From contig CAVYNG010000002.1 of assembly GCA_963769905.1 (NCBI GenBank), forward strand, positions 930,001 to 994,000: 64,000 nucleotides of DNA, given 5' to 3'. The first letter of the stretch is position 1. The number at the start of each line of letters is the position of its first letter. Source of the DNA: Bog-756 sp963769905. Its GTDB lineage: Bacteria > Actinomycetota > Acidimicrobiia > Acidimicrobiales > RAAP-2. A program made the position numbers and the translations under genes. The notes beneath the pieces are model-generated. The model made no database searches. It had not been told where the DNA came from and saw only the letters and a list, made by a program, of their open reading frames with translations. Shown here in pieces: positions 50,168-58,287 of this stretch.

Positions 50168-51148
50168 TCAGAAGTGCCCGAGCACCGGATGGGGGACATA
50201 GAGCTCCTCGAGACGAGCGACCTCTTCGTCACCGAGCTCGAGCTCCTCGGCCGCCAGTGCGTCCGCCAGATGTTGCGGCTTGGTCGCGCCGACGATTGGG
50301 GCGGTGACACCGGGACGACCCAGTAGCCAGGCGAGCGCGACCTGCGCCGGCGGCACCCCGAGGCCGGACGCGACTTCCGCGAGGCGTTCGACGACGTCGA
50401 AGTCGGTGGGCTGTGCGTAGAGGTAGTCGGTGAACCCGTCGGTGTCGGAGCGGGTGGTGAGCCGGTCGCCGGTGCGGGTGCGGTTCCCCGCGAGGACCCC
50501 ACGCGCCAGGGGACTCCAAGGGATGACCCCGACGCCCTGGTCGATGCAGTAGGGGATCATCTCCCGTTCCTCCTCCCGGTAGAGGAGGTTGTAGTGGGGT
50601 TGCATCGAGACGAACCGGGTCCACTGTTCCAGATCGGCCACGTGCTGGGCCTGCGCGAACTGCCACACGAACATGCTGCTCGCGCCGATGTAGCGCGCCT
50701 TGCCCATCCGGACGACGTCGTGGAGGGCTTCCATCGTCTCGCCGATGGGCGTGCGCGGGTCCCAGCGGTGGATCTGGTAGAGGTCGACGTAGTCCATGTC
50801 GAGTCTCGCCAAGGAAGCGTCGATCGCGGAGAGGATGTGCTTGCGGGAGAGACCGCCACCGTTCTCGCCCGGTGTCATCGGCATGAAGACCTTGGTCGCG
50901 ACCACCATCTCGTCGCGCCCGAGGAACTTCGGGAGGAGGCGGCCCGTCGCGACCTCGCTCGCGCCCTTGGAGTAGGTGTCGGCCGTGTCGAAGAAGGTGA
51001 TCCCTCCCTCGACCGCCGCCCGGACGATCGGTTCGGCATGAGCCTCGTCGAGGGCCCAGGGCCTCTCGCTGTCGTTGCCGAAGCTCATCATGCCGAGGCA
51101 GACCCGCGACACCCGCAGTCCGCTCTTGCCCAGGTTCACGTAGTGCAT
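50168..51148 (-). CDS. Aldo/keto reductase (AKR11/YghZ-like)
   Basis: 326 residues from the ATG at 51148 (AGGGGG 5 nt upstream; a GTG at 51154 is the alternative). Complete AKR motifs: FFDTADTYSKGASEVATGRLL with catalytic Asp and Tyr, VVATKVF with Lys, DLYQIHRWDP with His, IPWSPLARGVLAG, and the C-terminal NADPH-binding PIVGATKPQHLADAL. It would reduce aldehydes or ketones with NADPH. First gene of the minus-strand operon with DsbA-like, deacetylase and Usp genes. Confidence 0.93.
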   Translation of the reverse strand: MHYVNLGKSGLRVSRVCLGMMSFGNDSERPWALDEAHAEPIVRAAVEGGITFFDTADTYSKGASEVATGRLLPKFLGRDEMVVATKVFMPMTPGENGGGLSRKHILSAIDASLARLDMDYVDLYQIHRWDPRTPIGETMEALHDVVRMGKARYIGASSMFVWQFAQAQHVADLEQWTRFVSMQPHYNLLYREEEREMIPYCIDQGVGVIPWSPLARGVLAGNRTRTGDRLTTRSDTDGFTDYLYAQPTDFDVVERLAEVASGLGVPPAQVALAWLLGRPGVTAPIVGATKPQHLADALAAEELELGDEEVARLEELYVPHPVLGHF

Positions 51149-51475
51149 CGCCACCCCCTGGCTCTGTTCGCCCTGCCGTGTCGACCCCCTGCGCCCTCAA
51201 CCTAGGGCACCGGGAGCCTCGACCGGTCCGGTGTGGAGACCGAGGCCGCAGCCGACGGCTGCCGCCCGGTCGGGAGGGGCACAGGGATCGGGGAGGGAGC
51301 TGACCCGTTGATCGTGTCGTCTTTGGCGTCTTAAGGAGACCCACAGCTGGCACTCGCCCGACGTCAACGTTGACCGGTTTTGCTGTCTGGTCGAGTCCGA
51401 GTCGGCGTCGGTGCCCCGCGAGGCGGTGGAACGACCCGGGCGTGCGAGACGGAAGGGGAACGAGCGAGGTTCGGG
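51149..51475. other. Intergenic control region between AKR and MacAB-like operons
   Basis: About 330 bases between divergent genes. It contains a perfect 12-bp palindrome (51363-51374) and a weak promoter-like pair TTGATC / TAAGGA around 51317-51347. Open frames here are out of character with the flanking proteins. No RNA gene was recognised. Confidence 0.45.
51363..51374. promoter_or_regulatory. Perfect palindrome GTCAACGTTGAC upstream of the MacAB-like operon
   Basis: A 12-bp perfect inverted repeat about 100 nt before the adaptor-protein start. Its position suits an operator. No regulator gene is adjacent, so the cognate protein is unknown. Confidence 0.35.
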
Positions 51476-52807
51476 TTGCGCGCTGAGCACAGGAAATGGT
51501 CTGCACGGAGATGGGTGATCATCGGCGCGATCGTCCTCGTGCTCGCCGGCGCGGGCGTCGGCACGTGGCTCGCCACCGAGAGCTCGGGCGCGGCGACCGG
51601 TATCACCACCTCGACCACTCTTCAGACGGTCTCGACCGGGACCATCTCCCAGAGCGTCTCGTCGTCGGGCACCATCGAACCGGCCAACCAGGCGAATCTC
51701 GATTTCGCGGTGTCCGGTCGGGTGACCGCGGTGGACGTGAACACCGGGCAGACCGTCGCCGCTGGTCAGACGCTCGCCACCGTCGACGACACGTCGCTGT
51801 CGGCCTCGCTCGCGGTCGCGCAGGCAACGCTCGCGAACGACCAGACCCAGCTCTCGACCGACCAGGCGAACGGTGCGTCCTCCGCACAGCTCGCGTCCGA
51901 CTCGGCCAACGTCGCCTCCGCCCAGTCACAGGTGGCGAGCGCGCAGAGCTCCCTCGCCGACGCGACCCTCGTGTCGACGATCGCCGGGACGGTCGCCGCA
52001 GTGAACCTCACGGTCGGGCAGCAGGTCAGCGGCACCTCGTCTTCGTCCTCTTCGTCCTCGTCCGGCGGGGGTGGCGGGTCGACGGGCAACGGCTCGGGAT
52101 CGGGTGGCAACGGCGGCTCGGCCAGTGGGGCGGGCTCTTCCTCTTCCTCGTCCTCGTCTTCTTCATCGTCGTCCTCGTCGTCGTCGGCACAGATCGTCGT
52201 CGTCTCGACCGGGGCCTACGTCGTGGACTCCACCGTCAACAGCACCCAGGTGGGCGAGGTCCAGGTCGGCGATCAGGCGACGGTGACAATTTCGGGATCG
52301 TCCTCGCCGATCTACGGCACGGTCGGTTCGATTGGGCTGCTCGCCTCCATCAGCTCGGGTGTGTCGACCTTCCCGGTGGTCGTCGACGTGACCGGGAGCC
52401 CACCGGGCCTCTACGGAGGTTCGAGTGCGAACGTCTCGATCGTCGTGAAGCAACTCCAGGACGTGATCGTCGTGCCGTCGAGCGCGATCTCCTACAGCGG
52501 GGGCGCGACGACGGTGAGCCTCGACTCGAACGGGCGGAAGGTCAGCCAGCCGGTCGCCCTCGGCATCTCCTCGGGAGGGCAGACCCAGATCACGAGCGGG
52601 CTGTCGGTCGGTGACCGCATCTATGTGACCCAGATCAGCTTCCGCGGACCGCTCTCCAGCGGATCGTCCGGGACGAGTATCTTCCGCGGTGGTGGTGCCG
52701 GCGGCGGTGGTGGTGCCGGCGGCGGTGGCGGTGCCGGCGGCGGCGGTGGCTTCGGCGGTGCCGGTGGCGGTGGCGGCTTCACACCGGGCGGGGGGTTCGG
52801 AGGATGA
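51476..52807 (+). CDS. HlyD/MacA-type adaptor protein with poly-Ser/Gly inserts
   Basis: 443 residues from a TTG at 51476 with GCGAGG 6 nt upstream. A membrane anchor (WVIIGAIVLVLAGAGVGTWLA) is followed by a lipoyl-like half-motif (FAVSGRVTAVDVNTGQTVAAGQTLATVD), a short Gln/Ser coiled coil and the second half-motif (STIAGTVAAVNLTVGQQVSG). Then comes an insert of about 50 residues, nearly all Ser and Gly, before the beta-barrel. The C-terminus is a Gly-rich tail. It is the membrane-fusion protein of a MacAB-like ABC system; its stop overlaps the ATPase start. Confidence 0.86.
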   Translation: MRAEHRKWSARRWVIIGAIVLVLAGAGVGTWLATESSGAATGITTSTTLQTVSTGTISQSVSSSGTIEPANQANLDFAVSGRVTAVDVNTGQTVAAGQTLATVDDTSLSASLAVAQATLANDQTQLSTDQANGASSAQLASDSANVASAQSQVASAQSSLADATLVSTIAGTVAAVNLTVGQQVSGTSSSSSSSSSGGGGGSTGNGSGSGGNGGSASGAGSSSSSSSSSSSSSSSSSAQIVVVSTGAYVVDSTVNSTQVGEVQVGDQATVTISGSSSPIYGTVGSIGLLASISSGVSTFPVVVDVTGSPPGLYGGSSANVSIVVKQLQDVIVVPSSAISYSGGATTVSLDSNGRKVSQPVALGISSGGQTQITSGLSVGDRIYVTQISFRGPLSSGSSGTSIFRGGGAGGGGGAGGGGGAGGGGGFGGAGGGGGFTPGGGFGG

Positions 52808-53589
52808 CCCAGTCCTCCGACCGGGACCCGCCACGCCCTGACACGACCGCCGAGCTCCGCCTCCGCGACACCGACCGGCATCCGAGGTTCACCCCTCCGG
52901 TCATCGAGGTCGACGAGGTGTGGAAGACCTACCGGTCCGGCACGCTCGAGGTGGACGCGCTGCGCGGCGTGTCCTTCGAGATCCGCAACGGCGAGTACGT
53001 CGCGATCATGGGCCCGTCCGGCTCGGGGAAGTCGACGCTCATGCACATCCTCGGCTGCCTCGACGTCCCGACGTCGGGAACGTTCCACCTCGCCGACGAG
53101 GACGTGAGCGCGATGTCCGAGGAGGAGCTCGCGCACGTACGGAACCGGAGGATCGGCTTCGTCTTCCAGCAGTTCAACCTGCTGGCCTCCCTCAATGCGT
53201 GGCGGAATGTCGAGCTCCCGCTGGTCTATGCCGGGGTCGAGCGGGCGGAGCGACGTCAGCGTGCACTCGACGCGCTCGACCGGGTGGGACTCGCCAGCCG
53301 GGTGGAGCACCGGCCCGGCGAGCTCTCCGGAGGTCAGCAGCAGCGAGTGGCCATGGCTCGGGCGGTGGTGACCGACCCGGCGCTGCTTCTCGCGGATGAA
53401 CCGACCGGCAACCTGGACTCGGTTTCCGCTCGCGAGGTGCTCGACCTGCTCGCCGAGCTGAACGAATCCGGTCGCACCGTCGTGCTGATCACCCACGAGG
53501 CAGATGTCGCCGGCGCGGCCGACCGGGTCCTGCGGATCCGCGACGGGCAGATCGTCGACGGTGCATCGACAGCAGGGCCGGTGCGGTGA
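52804..53589 (+). CDS. ABC transporter ATPase, MacB/LolD family
   Basis: 261 residues, ATGA overlap with the adaptor gene. Walker A GPSGSGKST, Q-loop FVFQQFNLL, signature LSGGQQQR, Walker B LLLADEPTGNLD and H-loop LITHEADVA, with the family-typical LMHILGCLDVPTSG. The first 35 residues are a polar extension. It pairs with the FtsX-type permease encoded next, probably for export of peptides, lipoproteins or drugs or for mechanotransmission at the envelope. Confidence 0.95.
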   Translation: MTQSSDRDPPRPDTTAELRLRDTDRHPRFTPPVIEVDEVWKTYRSGTLEVDALRGVSFEIRNGEYVAIMGPSGSGKSTLMHILGCLDVPTSGTFHLADEDVSAMSEEELAHVRNRRIGFVFQQFNLLASLNAWRNVELPLVYAGVERAERRQRALDALDRVGLASRVEHRPGELSGGQQQRVAMARAVVTDPALLLADEPTGNLDSVSAREVLDLLAELNESGRTVVLITHEADVAGAADRVLRIRDGQIVDGASTAGPVR

Positions 53590-54827
53590 ACGTCGTCGAG
53601 ACCTTCCGGACCGGTTTCGAGGCGGTCGTCTCGCATCGGCTGCGATCGGGGCTCACCGTCCTCGGAATCATGATCGGCATCGCCGCAGTGATCCTCACCG
53701 TCGGGCTCGGCGAAGGCGCCCAACGGCAGGTGACCTCGCAGATCTCGGCACTCGGTTCGAACCTGCTGACCGTGACCCCGGGGAGCTCGACGTCGAGCAC
53801 CGGCATCCGCGGAGGGTTCGGGACCGCGTCGACCCTCACCCTCGGCGACGCGTCGGCGCTGTCCTCGAGAGTGGTCGCGCCCGACGTCGCGGCGGTGGCT
53901 CCCGCCACGAGCGTGTCGGAGACCGTGGTCGCCGGCTCGACCAACTGGACGACGACGGTGGTCGGCACCGAGCCGTCGTGGCTGGCTGTCCGGGGACGCT
54001 CGATGACCGAAGGTCGGTTCATCGCGGCCGTCGACCTCGCCGACCGCAGCGACGTGGTGGTCCTCGGGTCGACCACCGCCGAGGAGCTCTTCGGACCTCG
54101 CGACCCGGTCGGACAGACCGTCGACGTCGCCGGCGTGCCGATGTCGGTCATCGGGGTGCTCGACACCGTGGGCTCGACCGGTTCGTCGACCACCGCCAAT
54201 CCGGACGACCAGGCGATCATCCCGATCACCACCGCGTCCACCCAGATCTTCGGCGGCGCGAGCCGCAACTCGGTCAGCCAGATCCTGCTCGAGGCGACCT
54301 CCTCCTCGACACTTTCGGCTGCCTACCAGGAGGCCGATGCCGAGCTGCTCAGCCTCCACGGCATCACGACGGCCACCCAGGCCGACTTCACCATCACCAG
54401 CGAGGCACAGCTGCTCTCGACCGCGACCTCGGTCGACCGGACCCTCACGGTCCTGCTCGGGGGTATCGCCGCGATTTCGTTGCTCGTGGGCGGCATCGGG
54501 GTGATGAACATCATGCTGGTGTCGGTCACCGAACGGATTCGTGAGATCGGGCTCCGAAAGGCACTCGGCGCGACCCCGCGAGTGATCCGCCGCCAGTTCC
54601 TGGTCGAAGCATCGATCCTCGGATCGGTGGGAGGCCTGCTCGGCGCGGGGCTGGGGCTGATCGGGGCGGTCGTCCTCCCACACTTCATCTCCGACCCGAT
54701 CGCGGTGTCGCCGGCCGCGACAACCGGCGCGATCGTCATCGCGATCGCGATCGGGATCGGCTTCGGGGTCTATCCCGCCGGCCGAGCCGCCCGGCTCGCG
54801 CCGATCGACGCGCTTCGGAGCGAGTAG
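53586..54827 (+). CDS. MacB-like ABC permease (FtsX family)
   Basis: 413 residues, GTGA overlap with the ATPase gene. One N-terminal helix (LTVLGIMIGIAAVILTVGLGEGA), a large extracytoplasmic MacB_PCD domain (about 45-275), then three C-terminal helices of the FtsX type (LLGGIAAISLLVGGIGVMNIMLVSVTERIREIGLRKALGA, ILGSVGGLLGAGLGLIGAVVL, AIVIAIAIGIGFGVYPAGRAARLAPIDALR). Function as in MacB: a mechanotransmitter driven by the ATPase, working with the adaptor proteins on both sides. Confidence 0.94.
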   Translation: MNVVETFRTGFEAVVSHRLRSGLTVLGIMIGIAAVILTVGLGEGAQRQVTSQISALGSNLLTVTPGSSTSSTGIRGGFGTASTLTLGDASALSSRVVAPDVAAVAPATSVSETVVAGSTNWTTTVVGTEPSWLAVRGRSMTEGRFIAAVDLADRSDVVVLGSTTAEELFGPRDPVGQTVDVAGVPMSVIGVLDTVGSTGSSTTANPDDQAIIPITTASTQIFGGASRNSVSQILLEATSSSTLSAAYQEADAELLSLHGITTATQADFTITSEAQLLSTATSVDRTLTVLLGGIAAISLLVGGIGVMNIMLVSVTERIREIGLRKALGATPRVIRRQFLVEASILGSVGGLLGAGLGLIGAVVLPHFISDPIAVSPAATTGAIVIAIAIGIGFGVYPAGRAARLAPIDALRSE

Positions 54828-54893
54828 CCCGTGACCGAGACGCCTGCCGACCTCGCACCATCCGCCGAGGAAGAAGACAACAAGGAAGAGGAA

Positions 54894-55829
54894 ATGACCA
54901 ACCATCCGAATGCAGCCGAGTCGACGAGCCGGGTAGCCGTTCAGGGTGCCGGACGTCACGTCCGGTCCCGCCGGGTGCTCGCACTCGCCTCGCTCGGGGC
55001 GCTCGCAGCGCTCCTCGCAGCCTGCGGGTCGTCCTCGTCGGCGTCGCCGACCTCGAGCACGTCCGGCGCGGCGAACAGGGGCGCCGGCTCCGGCTCGCCG
55101 AGGCAGTTCCCCGGTGCCTCGGGAACCATCGCCGCGGTGAACGGAGCCTCCGTCGAGGTGCAGAACCCCTCGACGGGGCAGACGACGGTCAGCTACACCC
55201 CGAGCACCACCTTCCGCCAGATCGTCCCCGCCACCGCCGGATCGGTGACGGTCGGTTCCTGCGTCTCGGCGTTCGGCAAGCCGACCTCCGGATCGTCGTC
55301 GACCACCAACGCCTTCGGGGAGCCGATCACCGCGACGACGGTCTCGGTGACCCAGCCGGTGTCGGGCAGCTGCACCGCCGGTCCCGGCGGTGGGTTCTCC
55401 GCCGGAGGGTCGCCCCCTGGCGGGGGGACGTTCCCGCGCCGCGGCTCGACCACCAACGGGTCCGGCACGCGGCCATCGGGCGCCAACCGCTTCCGCAACG
55501 GCCAGTTCGGTGCCGCCAGCGGCCAGGTCACGGCCGTCAACGGCTCCTCCGCGACGGTCGAGGAGACGAATCCGCGCACCAAGAGCACCAGCTCGGTCGT
55601 GGTGACCCTGGCGTCGACGACGACGTACACCTCGAGCCAGTCGGCGTCGCCGTCGGCGCTCGTCGTCGGGCAGTGCGCCCGTGCGGTGGGCACCGCGAAC
55701 ACGACCGGGGCGGTCACCGCCCAGTCGATCACCGTCTCCTCGCCGGGGTCGAACGGGTGCAGCGCCGGGTTCGGCGGGTTCCGGGGAGGCACCGGGGGAT
55801 CCGGGGGAGCGGTCACGAGCGGTGCATGA
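54894..55829 (+). CDS. Lipoprotein with two DUF5666-like beta repeats
   Basis: 311 residues from the ATG at 54894 (AGAGGAA upstream; a GTG at 54831 would add 21 acidic residues). A signal with lipobox LLAAC is followed by two similar modules, GTIAAVNGASVEVQNPSTGQTTVSYTPSTTF and GQVTAVNGSSATVEETNPRTKSTSSVVV, each with a TVxVGxCVxAxG-like segment, the DUF5666 pattern. A Gly/Pro-rich middle and tail complete it. Substrate unknown. It is the fourth gene of the MacAB-like operon and may be a surface partner of the adaptor proteins. Confidence 0.75.
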   Translation: MTNHPNAAESTSRVAVQGAGRHVRSRRVLALASLGALAALLAACGSSSSASPTSSTSGAANRGAGSGSPRQFPGASGTIAAVNGASVEVQNPSTGQTTVSYTPSTTFRQIVPATAGSVTVGSCVSAFGKPTSGSSSTTNAFGEPITATTVSVTQPVSGSCTAGPGGGFSAGGSPPGGGTFPRRGSTTNGSGTRPSGANRFRNGQFGAASGQVTAVNGSSATVEETNPRTKSTSSVVVTLASTTTYTSSQSASPSALVVGQCARAVGTANTTGAVTAQSITVSSPGSNGCSAGFGGFRGGTGGSGGAVTSGA

Positions 55830-57708
55830 CCCGGCGCGCCAGCTGGCGCCCGACGTCGGCGATCCGGCCTCGACGGGCCGGCTCGCGCCGCAATCGCCGG
55901 TCGAGCACGCCACGCCGCGGTTGTCGTCGAGGCCGCGCCGGCTCCCGTGGGTCACGCCATTCCGTGTCGCCGTCGTCCTGATCGTGGCCGCGGGGGTCAT
56001 CCTCACCGTCGTGATCACCGGGGGTTCGGGACCGATCTACCGGACCGCAGTGGTCGGCACCGGGACGGCGGTGGCGACGCTCGACTCGGTGGCAGCGGTG
56101 ACGCCGGTGAACAAGGCCGACCTGAGATTCGACGTGTCGGGGACGGTCGGCGCGGTCGACGTCGCGGTCGGGCAGAAGGTGAGTGCCGGGCAGGTGCTGG
56201 CCTCTCTCGATACCACCGAGCTCGACTCGGGAGTCGTCTCCGCGCAGGCGTCCCTTGCGTCCGCGCAGCTCACCCTCGCCAAGGACCAGGCGAGCCAGAC
56301 CGCGGGTAGCTCGTCCACGAGCTCGCCCACCACTAAAGCGACGGCGAGCGGCACACCGGCTGCCTCCTCCTCTTCTGCGTCCCCCTCGGGCGGGCACGGA
56401 GCGAGCGACCAGCAGATCCAGAACCTCCAGGCGACGCTCCTCGCGGACCAACGGCAGCAGGACGAGGATGCTGCGGCGGCCGAGGCGGCCCTGCGCACGG
56501 CGACCACCGCGTGCCAGTCGTCGACCTCGGCGGCGAGCGCGGCCGCCGCGACACCTTCGTTCCACCCACCGCCCACCTCGCCGCCGACATCGTCGCCGCC
56601 CGGCTCGGGTGGCTCGGGAACGGCCCTCACCTGTTCGGCCGCGCTCGCCCAGGCTTCTGCAGCCCAATCGCGGCTGTCGACCGACATCAAGACGGTCGAC
56701 AAGGACGAGAGCGCGCTCAACGCGGCCCTCGAGTCGTCGTCCGGTTCGGGCGGAACCGCGGCATCGGGTTCGGGGGGGGCGAACGGCGGGCACGGCGGGT
56801 CCTCGTCGACCACAGGGGCGACGGCGACGACGGGTGCCGCGGCCACGGCCGCGACGACGGCGACGAGCGACGCCTCCGAATCCCCCTCGGGTGCGGCCTC
56901 GAACGGGGCGGGCTCGGACGGCTCGAAGGCGAAGCCCGCCACGGCCGGCCAGCTCGCCGTCGACCAGGCCTCGATCGACGCGGCCCAGGCCAACCTCGAC
57001 AGCGCACAAGCAGCACTCGGGGACGCCAACCTCGTGAGCACCATCGCAGGGACCGTCGCCTCGGTGTCGGTCGCCCCGGGAGGATCGGTGTCCTCCGCGT
57101 CGGGGTCCACCTCTCCCGACATCGTGGTGATCGGATCCGGAAACTCGTACCAGGCGGTGGCCGACGTACCGGTCACCCGGATCGGAGCGGTCTCGGTCGG
57201 GCAGCGCGCGGTGGTCACGCCCGACTCGACCGATGCCGCCGTGGACGGGACGGTGACCGCGATCGGGGTGCTCGGCACCTCCCAGTCGACGACCACCACC
57301 TACCCGGTCACCGTCTCACTCGACTCACCTGACCTCGGGCAGCTCTCCGGGGCTGGGGCAGAGGTCTCCATCGTCACCCAGACCTCTCGCGACGACGCGG
57401 TCACCGTTCCGTCGTCCGCCGTGCGGACAGTCGGTTCGAGACACCTGGTGACCGTGCTCGGGTCGGACGGGACGACGAAGTCGGTCGCGGTGGCGGTCGG
57501 CACGGTGGGTGACGTGCTCACCGAGGTGACCTCGGGTCTCACCAAGGGCGAGAAAGTGGTCCTCGCCGACTACGGTGCGCCGGTGCCCTCCTCGTCGGCC
57601 ACCACCGGGCGGTTCGGCCTCGGGGGCGGTGGGCTCGGAGGCGGGACCTTCGGTGGGGCAGGTGGTCTCGGACGGGCGGGCCGGAGCGCCACTGTCTCGT
57701 CCGGCTGA
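55822..57708 (+). CDS. Second HlyD-type adaptor protein with long low-complexity insert
   Basis: 628 residues from a GTG at 55822, overlapping the lipoprotein stop; the ribosome site is weak. A cytoplasmic N-terminus and one membrane helix (VAVVLIVAAGVILTVVI) are followed by a lipoyl half-motif (FDVSGTVGAVDVAVGQKVSAGQVLASLDT). A very long hairpin region of about 280 residues, dominated by Ser/Thr/Ala/Gly, comes next, then the second half-motif (STIAGTVASVSVAPGG) and a beta-barrel ending in a Gly tail. It has the same design as the first adaptor. Two adaptor genes bracketing one ATPase-permease pair is unusual. Confidence 0.82.
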   Translation: MHDPARQLAPDVGDPASTGRLAPQSPVEHATPRLSSRPRRLPWVTPFRVAVVLIVAAGVILTVVITGGSGPIYRTAVVGTGTAVATLDSVAAVTPVNKADLRFDVSGTVGAVDVAVGQKVSAGQVLASLDTTELDSGVVSAQASLASAQLTLAKDQASQTAGSSSTSSPTTKATASGTPAASSSSASPSGGHGASDQQIQNLQATLLADQRQQDEDAAAAEAALRTATTACQSSTSAASAAAATPSFHPPPTSPPTSSPPGSGGSGTALTCSAALAQASAAQSRLSTDIKTVDKDESALNAALESSSGSGGTAASGSGGANGGHGGSSSTTGATATTGAAATAATTATSDASESPSGAASNGAGSDGSKAKPATAGQLAVDQASIDAAQANLDSAQAALGDANLVSTIAGTVASVSVAPGGSVSSASGSTSPDIVVIGSGNSYQAVADVPVTRIGAVSVGQRAVVTPDSTDAAVDGTVTAIGVLGTSQSTTTTYPVTVSLDSPDLGQLSGAGAEVSIVTQTSRDDAVTVPSSAVRTVGSRHLVTVLGSDGTTKSVAVAVGTVGDVLTEVTSGLTKGEKVVLADYGAPVPSSSATTGRFGLGGGGLGGGTFGGAGGLGRAGRSATVSSG

Positions 57709-57720
57709 CCCGAGCCCGCA

Positions 57721-57738
57721 GGCGGGGGCCTTCCCGCC
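57721..57738 (+). terminator. Hairpin after the second adaptor gene
   Basis: GGCGGG and CCCGCC form a 6-bp GC stem with a 6-nt loop, 13 nt after the stop. It could end the MacAB-like operon. No T-run follows. Confidence 0.35.
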
Positions 57739-57782
57739 CCGCATCGGCCACCGACCCACGAAGCCATGGCAGCATCGTTGTC

Positions 57783-58280
57783 ATGGCTTTGCTGGTGGTC
57801 CGCCATGCCCACGCCGGCCGCCGCAGCCAGTACCGGGGCGACGATCGCGAGCGACCCCTCTCGGCCCGCGGGCGGGCACAGGCATCAGCGCTCGTCGACC
57901 TGCTCCGGCCCTACCGGCCCCAGGCCATCGTCTCGAGCCCCTTCGTCCGGTGCGTGGAGACGGTGCACCCGTTGGCCGACGCGCTCGCGCTCACGGTCGA
58001 GACGACCGACGAGCTCGCAGAGGGTCGCGAGACCGACGCGCTCGAGCTCATGGGCCGACTCTCGGGAGAGACCGCCGTCCTCTGCACCCATGGCGACGTC
58101 GCCGTCGCGATCCTCGACGCTCTCGGAGGCCACAGTGACTCGGTCCGAGAGCCGCGTCTCCAAAAGGGTGAGGTCTGGGTCGTCGAATCGGAGGGTTCGA
58201 GGCTGGTGATCGCCGACCACATCCGCCAGCCTGCGGCCCGCAGCGGCTCATCACGCCGGAGCCCGCCCCCGGTACGCTGA
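57783..58280 (+). CDS. SixA-like histidine phosphatase
   Basis: 165 residues of the histidine-phosphatase superfamily. The catalytic His is in LVVRHAHAG (RHxxxG-type), the conserved Arg in RPLSARGRAQA and a second His in LCTHGDV. Members hydrolyse phosphohistidine or small phosphorylated molecules. It lies 7 nt upstream of murL; the short spacing suggests co-transcription, though a peptidoglycan link for the phosphatase is not established. Confidence 0.85.
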   Translation: MALLVVRHAHAGRRSQYRGDDRERPLSARGRAQASALVDLLRPYRPQAIVSSPFVRCVETVHPLADALALTVETTDELAEGRETDALELMGRLSGETAVLCTHGDVAVAILDALGGHSDSVREPRLQKGEVWVVESEGSRLVIADHIRQPAARSGSSRRSPPPVR

Positions 58281-58287
58281 GTCGTCC

